Positions 51,401 through 59,859 of a stretch of 64,000 nt of DNA are shown piece by piece. The stretch is taken from assembly GCF_007858185.1 (NCBI RefSeq), contig NZ_VFES01000008.1:1-64000 (forward strand). Reading direction: 5' to 3'. The position numbers and the translations under genes were made by a program. The DNA is from Pseudomonas grimontii. Its GTDB lineage: Bacteria; Pseudomonadota; Gammaproteobacteria; Pseudomonadales; Pseudomonadaceae. Below the pieces are notes generated by a model. The model ran no database searches and was not told the DNA's origin. It saw only the letters and a list, made by a program, of their open reading frames with translations. Positions within the stretch are counted from its first letter, which is position 1; each line of letters begins with the position of its first letter.

Positions 51401-52465
51401 ATGTCTGCCCCTAAAAAGTGGATTCAAGCCAAAATCCAAAGCCTCGACCCAAGCAAGGATTACATTGAAATCTGGCGTTTATCGAACAGCTACGGGCTGA
51501 ACGACTTCATGCAGAACTTCATCTACGCGTTGACCTTCCCTAATTTTGTCGTCACCGATTGGGGCTCCAGAGCGGTCTGGCGTGAAGACGGTGGCAAAGT
51601 CGTTTCACGGTCCACCTCGCGTGTAGAGCAGACCGGCAGCGCCAATGCGCTGTGGTGGTTCTACGGTCCTGAAGACAGCCGCACCATCAAGTCGGTTGAA
51701 GGTATTAATAATCTTCATGCGCATTGGGCCAAGCAGTATCCCGGTGCCTTTTCTTATAATGACGATTACGTGTACGTCTGTGCATTCACCGCCATCACAA
51801 TGCACCGTCTGAAGTTGAAGATGGGCGCCCCGGGCCTCTCCGAGAACGAGAAGATTGCCGCGCACTTGTTCTGGCGTGACATGTGCAAACTCTTCCGTGC
51901 TGAAAACGATCAGCCGATCACTGGTTACCCGGATAGTTTCGACGCGCTCGTGGAATTTTGCGAAGCCTTCGAAAATGCTCCAAAACCCAAGCTTGAACGT
52001 GGCAATCTCATTATCACGGCGATTCATGAGCAGTTTGTCTTCCGCTTCTTCCCCAAGGAGTTGCATTGGTTTGGCCATCAGTTACTGCGCGCCATGTCAT
52101 TGACCACCACGCTCGACACCATGCAGGTCGACCGCCCTGACCCCGCCGCGGCCCAGCTTTTGCCGCAACTGGCCGGCTACATGATGGGCATGATGGAAAT
52201 GAATGCCGACGATCCGACTGAAGCCTATATCGAAGAGCGGATGAACATGTCCAGTGAAGATAAAGCCGAAGTGCGAAAGGGCATCCAGGCGCTGGACAAG
52301 CAATTCCCCGAGCATTACGTCGAAACGTACAAGAACGATCCTAAATTTGTCGGTTGCCCTTTTCATGCCGCTTTGGGCGATGGCGTTACACCGCAAAATG
52401 CAGCCGACAAACAAAGCATCAAGTCCATAGAGGCTCAGGTAGCGGCTTTGGGCGGCGACGAGTAA
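51401..52465 (+). CDS. DUF2236 (MpaB/rubber-oxygenase catalytic domain) protein B
   Basis: 354 aa from ATG 51401 with GAGG upstream. Clearly a paralogue of 48582-49577: same opening (KKWIQAKIQSLDPSKDYIEIWRLS), same EGINNLHAHWAKQYPGAFSYNDDYVYVCAFTAITMHRL core (about 95-135), GYPDSFDALVEF, and C-terminal VGCPFHAAL. The copies have diverged a lot in the middle, so they may act on different substrates or as a heteromer. Predicted soluble haem oxygenase; family knowledge from MpaB and Lcp only. A convergent hairpin terminator follows. Confidence 0.78.
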   Translation: MSAPKKWIQAKIQSLDPSKDYIEIWRLSNSYGLNDFMQNFIYALTFPNFVVTDWGSRAVWREDGGKVVSRSTSRVEQTGSANALWWFYGPEDSRTIKSVEGINNLHAHWAKQYPGAFSYNDDYVYVCAFTAITMHRLKLKMGAPGLSENEKIAAHLFWRDMCKLFRAENDQPITGYPDSFDALVEFCEAFENAPKPKLERGNLIITAIHEQFVFRFFPKELHWFGHQLLRAMSLTTTLDTMQVDRPDPAAAQLLPQLAGYMMGMMEMNADDPTEAYIEERMNMSSEDKAEVRKGIQALDKQFPEHYVETYKNDPKFVGCPFHAALGDGVTPQNAADKQSIKSIEAQVAALGGDE

Positions 52466-52496
52466 CGCCAACTCACCTTGTTGCCCTGCATGACAA

Positions 52497-52516
52497 TCAG
52501 CCCCGACAGGGGCTGA
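52497..52516. terminator. Hairpin between convergent genes
   Basis: TCAGCCCC / GGGGCTGA with a 4-nt loop, an 8-bp perfect stem between the stop of DUF2236 gene B and that of the aldehyde dehydrogenase operon. U-runs are weak on both sides; probably a bidirectional terminator. Confidence 0.55.
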
Positions 52517-52528
52517 CTGCGTGGTGCA

Positions 52529-54010
52529 TTAAAAAGGGTAGTGGTGACCACCTGGCTGCCAGGTCACCCAGTGTGCGCGAGTGAATTCATCGACGGCATA
52601 ATGACCGTTGAAACGCCCGAGCCCGGAGTTCTTTTCACCTCCGAAGGGCGCGTTTGGCTGGTCATCGACGGTGATGTCGTTGATGTGCGTCATGCCGGCG
52701 ACGATGCCACGAGCGAACTGCAACCCGCGCGCCATGTCTTGGGTGAATACCGCACTGGACAACCCATACTCGCTGGCATTCGCAAGTCGCAGGGCGTGCG
52801 CTTCATCGTCGGCTATGAGCATTGGTAACAGTGGGCCAAATGTTTCATCTACCGCCAGGGCGTCATCGGCTTTTACGTTGCCGAAAACATGCGGTGGGAG
52901 CAACAGACCGTTGGCTGAAGCGCCGAACAGTTTAGTCAGGCCAGCGCTGTGTGCCTGATCAATCTTGCGTAACAGGCCATTCAATTGCGATTGATTGACG
53001 ACAGGCCCAATCACGGTGTCCGCATCATTAGGGTTACCCACTTTCAGCTTGCTGACCCTCTCCACCACAAGTTCTGCAAACGCCGGGTATAAGGTGCGAT
53101 CAACAATCACTCGGTTGACGCTCATGCATATCTGCCCTTGATGCAGGAAACGGCCGACCACGGCTGCGTGAGCTGCCACTTCAACGTCGGCATCATTCAG
53201 CACCACCAGTGGCGCGTTACCACCGAGTTCAAGAGCAACGCGTTTGATGTGCTTGCCACCCGTGGCGATGCGCCCGACATTGCGCCCCACGTCCGTAGAA
53301 CCGGTGAACGAGATCAGCCTGGGTACTCGATGTTCCACGAAGGCGTCACCGATTTCCGATCCGGCGCCCACAACAACGTTGATGGTGCCCGCAGGGAAGC
53401 CCGCCGCCTCCAGTAGGTAGGCGATCAACAATCCGCCGCTGACAGCGGTATCACTCGCAGGTTTCAGCACTACGGTATTACCTAATGCCAAGGCCGGAAT
53501 AACGGAGCGCATGCTTAGATAAAGCGGAAAATTCCATGGGCTGATCACCCCCACAACGCCAAGTGGATCACGGAACACAAAGCTCTGTTCGCCGGGCTTG
53601 TAGCTGGTCAAGATCCGACCCTCTACTTGCATCGGCATGCTCGCGCATTCTCGGACCAGGTTCAGCGTGCTTTGCCACTCGATGCCAGCCTTGATTCGAG
53701 TGCTGCCCGACTCTTTGATGAGCCAGTCGATAATTTCTTCACTGCGCTGCGCAACGATAACGGCAAGCTTTTCAAGCAACATAACCCGTTGGCCGGCGTG
53801 TAGCGCAGCCCACTCCAGCTGTGCCTTTTCGGCGGCCAGATAGGCTTCATCCAGATCGGCGACCGAGGCGAGCGGCATGTCCAACAGCAACTCGTTGTTG
53901 AAGGGGTTGCGGTTGTCCAGGCGTTTGGTTGAGCGACCTGGCTGCCAGCGGCCGTTAATGTATTGATGACCTTGAATGGCAAATGGAGCGGGTGCGTTCT
54001 GGTTGTTCAT
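52529..54010 (-). CDS. NAD(P)-dependent aldehyde dehydrogenase (benzaldehyde/vanillin-type)
   Basis: 493 aa, full length for the ALDH superfamily. Seen: SPWNFPLYLSMRSVIPALALGNTVVLKPAS (cofactor site), SFTGSTDVGRNVGR, catalytic Glu in ELGGNAP (about 262), catalytic Cys in GQICMSVNR (about 295), and FGPLLPM. The ICMSxNR context is common in aromatic aldehyde dehydrogenases such as vanillin dehydrogenase. Last gene of the six-gene operon; a decayed paralogue lies at 61690. It likely oxidises an aldehyde released by the C=C-cleaving oxygenases (inference). Confidence 0.88.
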   Translation of the reverse strand: MNNQNAPAPFAIQGHQYINGRWQPGRSTKRLDNRNPFNNELLLDMPLASVADLDEAYLAAEKAQLEWAALHAGQRVMLLEKLAVIVAQRSEEIIDWLIKESGSTRIKAGIEWQSTLNLVRECASMPMQVEGRILTSYKPGEQSFVFRDPLGVVGVISPWNFPLYLSMRSVIPALALGNTVVLKPASDTAVSGGLLIAYLLEAAGFPAGTINVVVGAGSEIGDAFVEHRVPRLISFTGSTDVGRNVGRIATGGKHIKRVALELGGNAPLVVLNDADVEVAAHAAVVGRFLHQGQICMSVNRVIVDRTLYPAFAELVVERVSKLKVGNPNDADTVIGPVVNQSQLNGLLRKIDQAHSAGLTKLFGASANGLLLPPHVFGNVKADDALAVDETFGPLLPMLIADDEAHALRLANASEYGLSSAVFTQDMARGLQFARGIVAGMTHINDITVDDQPNAPFGGEKNSGLGRFNGHYAVDEFTRAHWVTWQPGGHHYPF

Positions 54011-54053
54011 TTAGGCGACTCGATCAATTTAATGGATTGACTTCCCTGCAAAA

Positions 54054-54902
54054 TCAGGTGCGCATCCAGGCGCGGCCCCAGGAGTTAAGAGTGTGCTCAC
54101 TCTGCGGCCATACGCCGGCTTCACGGTCTGCTGGCGCCAGTTCAAGTTCGGCCGAGAATTCCAGTCGGTTCCGATCGGCATCGACCACCATGAAAAACAG
54201 ATTGTTGCCCGGACCATGACGGCCAGGGCCGAAGAAAATGCTGATGCGCTCCTTGGCAAACCGGTCGCCCCAATCACGAATGTCATTCCACTCATTGGTT
54301 TCGTAGCAATGGTGGTCCCATTCATTCTTCGAACCGCGGAAAAAGGCGAGGGAGTGATGCTCGTCATCGGAGCGCAAGAAACACACCATGACCTGGCCGG
54401 TTTCCTGGTCAACCACGTTGTCGGAAATGGTGAAGCCAACGGTGTTGACATAAAAATCGACGATCGCCTCAAGCTCGGTTGTCTGGAAGACAACGTGCTG
54501 CAACCTCGACGGCATGCCTTGCAGATCAGCACTTGCATCGGGAAGTGCTACGCCAAATATCGTCTGGCGACCCTGTGGATCCCGAATGGCAAACGCGCCT
54601 GGCTCAAGCAAAGGCGAGGTCACCGGGTCCATCTGGCATTTACGCTCATTCAGGTTCTGACGCAGCGCTTCCAGTTTGGCATTGGAGTGGAGGTTGAAGG
54701 CCGCGGCCAGCAGGCCACTGTGATCGGCTGGCGAAATGATTGCCGCGCGTTTAGGCCCGCGCATCACCTGACTTCCGTCTGTCTGTGGTGAGGCGCGCAT
54801 GTCCATCATTCGCGTATAAAAATCTACCTGGCGTTGGGGTTCTTTGCTTGCCAGGTGCAGGTAGCACAGTTGAGCAGGCGTCGAAGTCTGAAGGGTTGTC
54901 AT
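54054..54902 (-). CDS. VOC-superfamily extradiol (ring-cleavage) dioxygenase
   Basis: 282 aa with two VOC modules (about 8-115 and 133-255). Metal ligands in the second module: His in RLQHVVFQT (about 135), His in WDHHCYET (about 197), Glu in RNRLEFSAELE (about 249). This 2-His-1-carboxylate set is that of type I extradiol dioxygenases, which open catechol-type rings. Between the flavin hydroxylase and aldehyde dehydrogenase genes, so it should act on the hydroxylated product. Which catechol is unknown. Confidence 0.85.
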   Translation of the reverse strand: MTTLQTSTPAQLCYLHLASKEPQRQVDFYTRMMDMRASPQTDGSQVMRGPKRAAIISPADHSGLLAAAFNLHSNAKLEALRQNLNERKCQMDPVTSPLLEPGAFAIRDPQGRQTIFGVALPDASADLQGMPSRLQHVVFQTTELEAIVDFYVNTVGFTISDNVVDQETGQVMVCFLRSDDEHHSLAFFRGSKNEWDHHCYETNEWNDIRDWGDRFAKERISIFFGPGRHGPGNNLFFMVVDADRNRLEFSAELELAPADREAGVWPQSEHTLNSWGRAWMRT

Positions 54903-54917
54903 GGAAAAACTCCGCGA

Positions 54918-56573
54918 TCAAATAGTAACTGGGGAATGGGCGGTATTGGCAGCCGCGACGGCGACTGTCGTAGCCTGTGCAATGCCCAACACGGACTGAA
55001 GAGCCAGAGCTGTTTCTGACTCCTGAGCCTGGTTAAATATGGCGGCGACATAGCGGTCGGGACGTAGCAGCAGGAAGGTGCTGACCTCGGTAAACAGTGC
55101 GCTTAGTTCACCGTTGCGATCATGTACGATCGTGAACCCCGCCAAAGGCGGCGGAAGCGGAGCGTCTTGTGGAATGATCACGATGCGTTTGGCATCCAGG
55201 TGGTCCCAGAGCGGGTGCTGCAATTGATCCATGCGTTGGCTGTGAAGGTCGCCGTATTGAATTAAGGCGAAGCCAGGGCCGACATACTCATCCAGCAGTC
55301 GCGCGCCGCCTTGCGAATCGAAGAGTGTCGGCTGCGGGAACATTGTTCCGGCGCGCAGGTTGCCGGCCTTACCTTGGGATAACACCAGGCCCTGGGTAAA
55401 ACGAGGCTTGGGTTTAAATTTCATCTGCAGGAAGTAATCGCGCAGAGGCGGTATCAGCCCGATCACACGGAAGGTGCTGGTAATGAGCTTGGCGCGCAAG
55501 GTCGAAGCTGGCGCCATGACCACCCCGAGATTCAATGCCAGCTTGATCAGCGCCCAGGCATGATCGCGGCGTTCGCTTTCATAGGTCAGGAGGGCGCTTT
55601 GCGCCATTTGTCCGCGGAGTACCGCCACGAGCTTCCAAGCGATGTTATGCGCATCGCGCACACCGCTGTTCATGCCTTGCCCCGCGTAGGGCGGGGTCAG
55701 GTGCGCAGCGTCCCCGGCGAGAAAAACACGACCGTCCTGCCATCGAGAAGCGACCCTGGCGTGGAAGGTGTAGACCACTTTGCGCACCAGCGAATAGGCT
55801 TTTTCACCCCGAAACGGCCGCAGCAGGTTGCCGAGGCTGGTGTCGCTGAGCATTTGGTCATCAGTCTCGTCGTCTTTGAGCATGAACTCGAAGCGACGTG
55901 TCTGATGAGGGCCGGGCACTTCTACGACAGGTCGCTGCGCATCGCAATACACACGAGTCTGCCAGAACGGGTCATCGTCCTGATCCAGATCCACGACCAA
56001 CCATCGGGACTTGAAGCTGGAACCCACCATATCGATACCCAGTTGTTTTCGAACCGGGCTTCTGCCGCCATCACAGGCAACCATGTACTGGGCGTGCACC
56101 TCAACCGTGTCACCGGCCGCATTTTGTATTCGAGCGAGAACGCCTGAGGCGTTCTGTGTGAAGTCGATCAGTTCATGGCAGAAAAGCGGAGTCAGGCTAG
56201 GGAAACGCTCCATACCTTGCATCAGCGTGCGTTCGAACAGGGGTTGCCTGAACGCATTGCGTTTGGGGTAGCCGTATTGCTTGCCGACAGGTTCGACCTT
56301 GCCAAAGCAACGTCCCCCTGGCTTGTCGAAGTAGTGAACGCCGTAGCCTTTGACGACGTCAGCCAACACGGCTTCATCCAGCCCGGCTGCCTGCATGGTT
56401 CGCAGCGACTCATCGTCGATCGAAACGGCACGCGGTTCAGTCACGGTGCCGGCTTTACGATCAAGGATGGTCGTACGCACGCCGGCCTGCCCTAGGAGGT
56501 TGGCCAACGTGAGTCCTGTCGGGCCGGCACCGATAATCAGTACGTCAGTATTCACGGGTGTAAGGGTTGTCAT
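54918..56573 (-). CDS. FAD-dependent aromatic hydroxylase (MhpA-like)
   Basis: 551 aa. FAD-binding GAGPTGLTLA (residues 16-25), DG motif CDGGRSPVR (about 170), and the GD motif GDAAHLTPPYAGQGMNSGVRDAHNIAWKL (about 288-316), with the thioredoxin-like C-terminal domain of the PheA/MhpA group. These enzymes use NAD(P)H and oxygen to hydroxylate phenols ortho to OH, giving catechols for ring cleavage. 15 nt before the VOC gene. Comparable hydroxylase-dioxygenase-hydrolase sets degrade orcinol, resorcinols or 3-hydroxyphenylpropionate. Confidence 0.88.
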   Translation of the reverse strand: MTTLTPVNTDVLIIGAGPTGLTLANLLGQAGVRTTILDRKAGTVTEPRAVSIDDESLRTMQAAGLDEAVLADVVKGYGVHYFDKPGGRCFGKVEPVGKQYGYPKRNAFRQPLFERTLMQGMERFPSLTPLFCHELIDFTQNASGVLARIQNAAGDTVEVHAQYMVACDGGRSPVRKQLGIDMVGSSFKSRWLVVDLDQDDDPFWQTRVYCDAQRPVVEVPGPHQTRRFEFMLKDDETDDQMLSDTSLGNLLRPFRGEKAYSLVRKVVYTFHARVASRWQDGRVFLAGDAAHLTPPYAGQGMNSGVRDAHNIAWKLVAVLRGQMAQSALLTYESERRDHAWALIKLALNLGVVMAPASTLRAKLITSTFRVIGLIPPLRDYFLQMKFKPKPRFTQGLVLSQGKAGNLRAGTMFPQPTLFDSQGGARLLDEYVGPGFALIQYGDLHSQRMDQLQHPLWDHLDAKRIVIIPQDAPLPPPLAGFTIVHDRNGELSALFTEVSTFLLLRPDRYVAAIFNQAQESETALALQSVLGIAQATTVAVAAANTAHSPVTI

Positions 56574-56602
56574 TTTTATTCCCTCGGTGACCGCCGGGCT
56601 GG

Positions 56603-57424
56603 TCAGTCCAGTACTTCTGGTCTGTGCGCCAGCGCGGTCATGAGTTGTGAAAGATTGTCGGCAAGGGCGAGGATTTGCTGGCCTTGCACTTCATCCTGTT
56701 CGCTATCGCGTTGCGAGGTCGGGCGCACGCAGCTGATGCTGCCCACCACTTTGCCGTCGCCATCGAATATGGGGGCCGCGAGGCCAAAGACGTCAGCATC
56801 GACTTCGCTGGTGCTCAGCACATATCCCTGGCGGCGCAAGCGTTGGAGCGAGCGCCGGAACACCTCCCACGTCTTGCCAAGGTTGCTGGACTCGATGTCA
56901 CTCGGGTTTTCCAGAAACAGTTGGCTTTGATGCCGTGAGCCCATGTTGGCGAGGATCGCTTTAGAGGTCGCCCCCATGAACAAAGGTCTTGGCGATCCTC
57001 GCGAGTAGCTCACTTGGTTGGAAAGGTTGCCGGTTTGATGGACACAGACCACTTGATCCTTGAACAGCCGACACACCAACCAGGCTTGCTCGGCACCCCA
57101 TTGCGGAAAGGTCGACTCCAGGGAGTGCGCCGCGCGTACCAACGGATCACTGGCGCGCAGTTGGCGATCCCAGGTGATGATTCTCGCGCCCAGCGCATAG
57201 CGACCGGCCTCCACTTGAAACAGCAAGTTGGCCTCGGCCAGTTCGCGTACATAACGGTAGGCAGTGGAGCGTGTGAACCCCAGCGCATTTCCCATCCCGT
57301 CGACCGTCCAGATGGGATGGTGCTCGGTGAACAGGTCGAGAATTCGCAGCATCCGCTCCAGGCTGGAGCCTTTGCTGTCTGCCAGGTGCTCGGTGGTGTC
57401 TTCGGAATCAAACGGTCTTTGCAT
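56603..57424 (-). CDS. IclR-family transcriptional regulator
   Basis: 273 aa. N-terminal winged HTH (about 17-75: SSLERMLRILDLFTEHHPIWTVDGMGNALGFTRSTAYRYVRELAEANLL) and C-terminal IclR effector domain (about 90-260, with VCVHQTGNLSNQVSYSRGSPRPLFMGATSKAILA). IclR proteins often control aromatic pathways. Unusually it lies inside the operon, one nucleotide after the FAH gene, so it should be made with the enzymes it may regulate. Confidence 0.9.
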   Translation of the reverse strand: MQRPFDSEDTTEHLADSKGSSLERMLRILDLFTEHHPIWTVDGMGNALGFTRSTAYRYVRELAEANLLFQVEAGRYALGARIITWDRQLRASDPLVRAAHSLESTFPQWGAEQAWLVCRLFKDQVVCVHQTGNLSNQVSYSRGSPRPLFMGATSKAILANMGSRHQSQLFLENPSDIESSNLGKTWEVFRRSLQRLRRQGYVLSTSEVDADVFGLAAPIFDGDGKVVGSISCVRPTSQRDSEQDEVQGQQILALADNLSQLMTALAHRPEVLD

Positions 57425-57425
57425 G

Positions 57426-58277
57426 TCAGCGCTCGTCTACAATACTGTTGCGCAGGATACCAATGCGCTCGATTTCGATTTCGACGATATCGCCCGGCTT
57501 CATCCAGACTGGTGGCTCGCGGAATGCACCAACGCCGCCGGTGGTGCCGCTGACGATTACGTCTCCAGGGGCCAGTTCAGTGAACGCGGTGCAGTACTCG
57601 ATCAACTTGCGGACATCGAAAATCATGTCGCTGGTGCGCGTGTGTTGCATCACTTCGCCGTTCAAACGAGTCGTCAGTTCCAGGTCCTGCGGGTCGACGA
57701 TTTCATCGCTGGTGACCATCCATGGGCCGAATCCACCGGTGGCCGGGAAGTTCTTCCCTGGAACAAACTGGATCGTGTGCTTCTGCCAATCACGTACGCT
57801 GCCGTCGTTGTAGCAGGCATAGCCGGCGACGTAGTCCAAGGCGTCCTCCGGTTTGACGTGGCGAGCGGTCTTGCCGATCACCACGGCCAGTTCACCTTCG
57901 AAGTCAAGCTTGTGGGACACGGTTGGGCGAACGATGGGCTGCAGGTGTGCGGTCTGGCTGTCGGCAAAGCGGGTGAAAATCATCGGGTAGGTCGGCATGT
58001 CCCGGCCAGTCTCGCGCACATGCGTGGCGTAGTTGATCCCGATGCAGAGCACTTTGCCTGGGTTGGCAATGACCGGCAAAAAGGTGATTTCACTCAATGC
58101 CAGGCGAGGCAGGTCTTTCAGCGCATCAGCCCCCAGTTCGCTCAGTCGATTGCGCGCGATGGCTTCTTTGAGGTCCGCACCCAGGTGAGACTTGAGTGAT
58201 TCCAGGTCAATGACGTGGTCACCTTCAACAATGCCGTACGTGGAACGGTTTTGGTAAACGAAGCTTGCGATTTTCAT
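57426..58277 (-). CDS. Fumarylacetoacetate hydrolase (FAH)-family protein
   Basis: 283 aa from ATG 58277 (AGAGG upstream). FAH fold signatures: PGKVLCIGINYATHVRETG (about 90-108), DFEGELAVVIGK with metal-binding Asp/Glu (about 138-149), VRDWQKHTIQFVPGKNFPATGGFGPWMVTSDEI, and DVIVSGTTGGVGAFREPPVWMKPGD. FAH-family members hydrolyse or decarboxylate/hydrate ring-cleavage products. Downstream of a VOC dioxygenase it is the expected next enzyme of a meta-type pathway. Exact reaction undetermined. Confidence 0.9.
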   Translation of the reverse strand: MKIASFVYQNRSTYGIVEGDHVIDLESLKSHLGADLKEAIARNRLSELGADALKDLPRLALSEITFLPVIANPGKVLCIGINYATHVRETGRDMPTYPMIFTRFADSQTAHLQPIVRPTVSHKLDFEGELAVVIGKTARHVKPEDALDYVAGYACYNDGSVRDWQKHTIQFVPGKNFPATGGFGPWMVTSDEIVDPQDLELTTRLNGEVMQHTRTSDMIFDVRKLIEYCTAFTELAPGDVIVSGTTGGVGAFREPPVWMKPGDIVEIEIERIGILRNSIVDER

Positions 58278-58296
58278 GGGTATGCCTCTGGTTGCA

Positions 58297-59658
58297 TCAA
58301 TGATGAGTAACAGACTGTGAGGGTGTGGGTTGTTGTTTGCTCGCGGGGTCAAGTCGTAGCAAGGAAATCGCCGTCAGCGCGATGATTCCCGGAACCAACG
58401 CTGCGCTGAGGATCTCTGTCAAAACCCAGCCGGCTGCCAACATCAAGCCGCCGCAAACGGGCCCTGTAATGGAACCCACTCGCCCGACGCCAAGTGCCCA
58501 GCCGATGCCTGTGGAGCGTATTTCCTGTGGGTACAACTCGGCGGCCAAAGCGTTAAGACCTGCCTGCGCGCCTTGCACCAAAATGCCCAGCAACAACATT
58601 GCGGGGAAAAGCGAATAAATCGAAACAGGCAATTGGCTGAGCGCCAGCACGATCGCCAGGTAGCCCATGAATTCGATGGTCAATACGTTGACCGAGCCCC
58701 AGCGGTTCATCAGCCAGCCTTGTACGACCGAGCCGATCACACCTCCTAGGCTGAAGAGAATGATGGCGCGAATGCCCATGCTCAGCGGTGCATGGGCTGC
58801 CACTAACAGCGTCGGGATCCAGCTCATGATGAAGTACAAAATCAGCAAGTTCATGGCATACGGCAGCCAAAGCAGCAGGGTGCGGCGCCACATGCCGGCT
58901 GTGAAAAGACGACTCAGGGAGGTAGAGGAGGTTGCCTGTTGGCGTAGTTGGCCAAGACTGGCGGGCAGTTCTGCGAGGTTGGGTGCGAGCCGTTTAATGA
59001 TAGCGCTGAGGGCAGCACGACTGCCGGGTTGGCGACTGAGGAACTCTACCGACTCTGGAAGCCGCCACACCACAACGCCGGCGACCAGCAACGGCAGCGC
59101 GCCACCGATCAGGAAAAGGTTTTCCCACCCCCAGGTAGCGAGCAGTTGGTCGACCGTCAAGCCAGCCAGCATGGCGCCCAGTGGCATGCCACAGAACAGC
59201 AGCGTCACGGCACTGCGCGAGTAACGTCGCGGGCTGTATTCAGAGATCAGCGCCACCAGGTTGGGAATTGCCCCGCCGAGGCCTATGCCGGTCAGGAAGC
59301 GCACGACGAGCAGTTGCGAGACGTTGTTAACAAAAGCGGTCAGTAACGCGAATGTGCCGAACAGCAGGATCGACAACACCAGAATTCTCTTGCGCCCCAA
59401 GCGATCCGCCATAGGCGCCAGTAGCAGTGCGCCGAGCATCAAACCAAATAAACCCGCCGCGAACACCGGTGCCAAGGCTTGGGGCGTTACATTCAAGGTT
59501 GATGCCATGGCAGTCACCAGAAAACCGACGATCTGGGTGTCGAATCCGTCTAGCACTGCGACCAGTACGCAGAGGGCGAGCACCTCCCATTGCAACCGGC
59601 TGACAGGGCGGGCGTCAACGACGTCGCAGAGGATATTGCTGGGTGTATGCGTGTGCAT
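58297..59658 (-). CDS. MFS aromatic acid:H+ symporter (AAHS family)
   Basis: 453 aa from ATG 59658 with GAGG upstream (longer frame lacks a site). Twelve predicted membrane segments; the DGFDTQIVGF motif in TM1 and MADRLGRKRILV between TM2 and TM3 mark the AAHS group (PcaK/BenK/MhpT-like). Imports aromatic acids with protons. First gene of the operon MFS-FAH-iclR-hydroxylase-VOC-ALDH. Suggests that the pathway substrate or intermediate is an aromatic carboxylate or phenol. Confidence 0.9.
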   Translation of the reverse strand: MHTHTPSNILCDVVDARPVSRLQWEVLALCVLVAVLDGFDTQIVGFLVTAMASTLNVTPQALAPVFAAGLFGLMLGALLLAPMADRLGRKRILVLSILLFGTFALLTAFVNNVSQLLVVRFLTGIGLGGAIPNLVALISEYSPRRYSRSAVTLLFCGMPLGAMLAGLTVDQLLATWGWENLFLIGGALPLLVAGVVVWRLPESVEFLSRQPGSRAALSAIIKRLAPNLAELPASLGQLRQQATSSTSLSRLFTAGMWRRTLLLWLPYAMNLLILYFIMSWIPTLLVAAHAPLSMGIRAIILFSLGGVIGSVVQGWLMNRWGSVNVLTIEFMGYLAIVLALSQLPVSIYSLFPAMLLLGILVQGAQAGLNALAAELYPQEIRSTGIGWALGVGRVGSITGPVCGGLMLAAGWVLTEILSAALVPGIIALTAISLLRLDPASKQQPTPSQSVTHH

Positions 59659-59859
59659 GAACTGGCCTCTTATTGTTTTTATTGTCTGGGCAGGCAGGTG
59701 CCCTTGACTGAGGCTAAATCTATTACGAAGCAAAAATCCTGTAAAGTTAAAATTAACCAAAATCCTAAATAGCAGGAAATATGGTATTTTTGTTCCTCGG
59801 CGGCATGCACCAGGGCAATGAGAGCCGCGTGCGGCTGCGTTTCCCTTATCAGGCTGCGG
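59659..59859. promoter_or_regulatory. Divergent control region of operon and FUSC gene
   Basis: About 200 bp, AT-rich at 59735-59795. Read on the minus strand it holds AGGATTTT twice (either side of a GTTAA/TTAAC near-palindrome), a possible IclR operator. Promoter hexamers are not clear enough to call. Confidence 0.35.
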
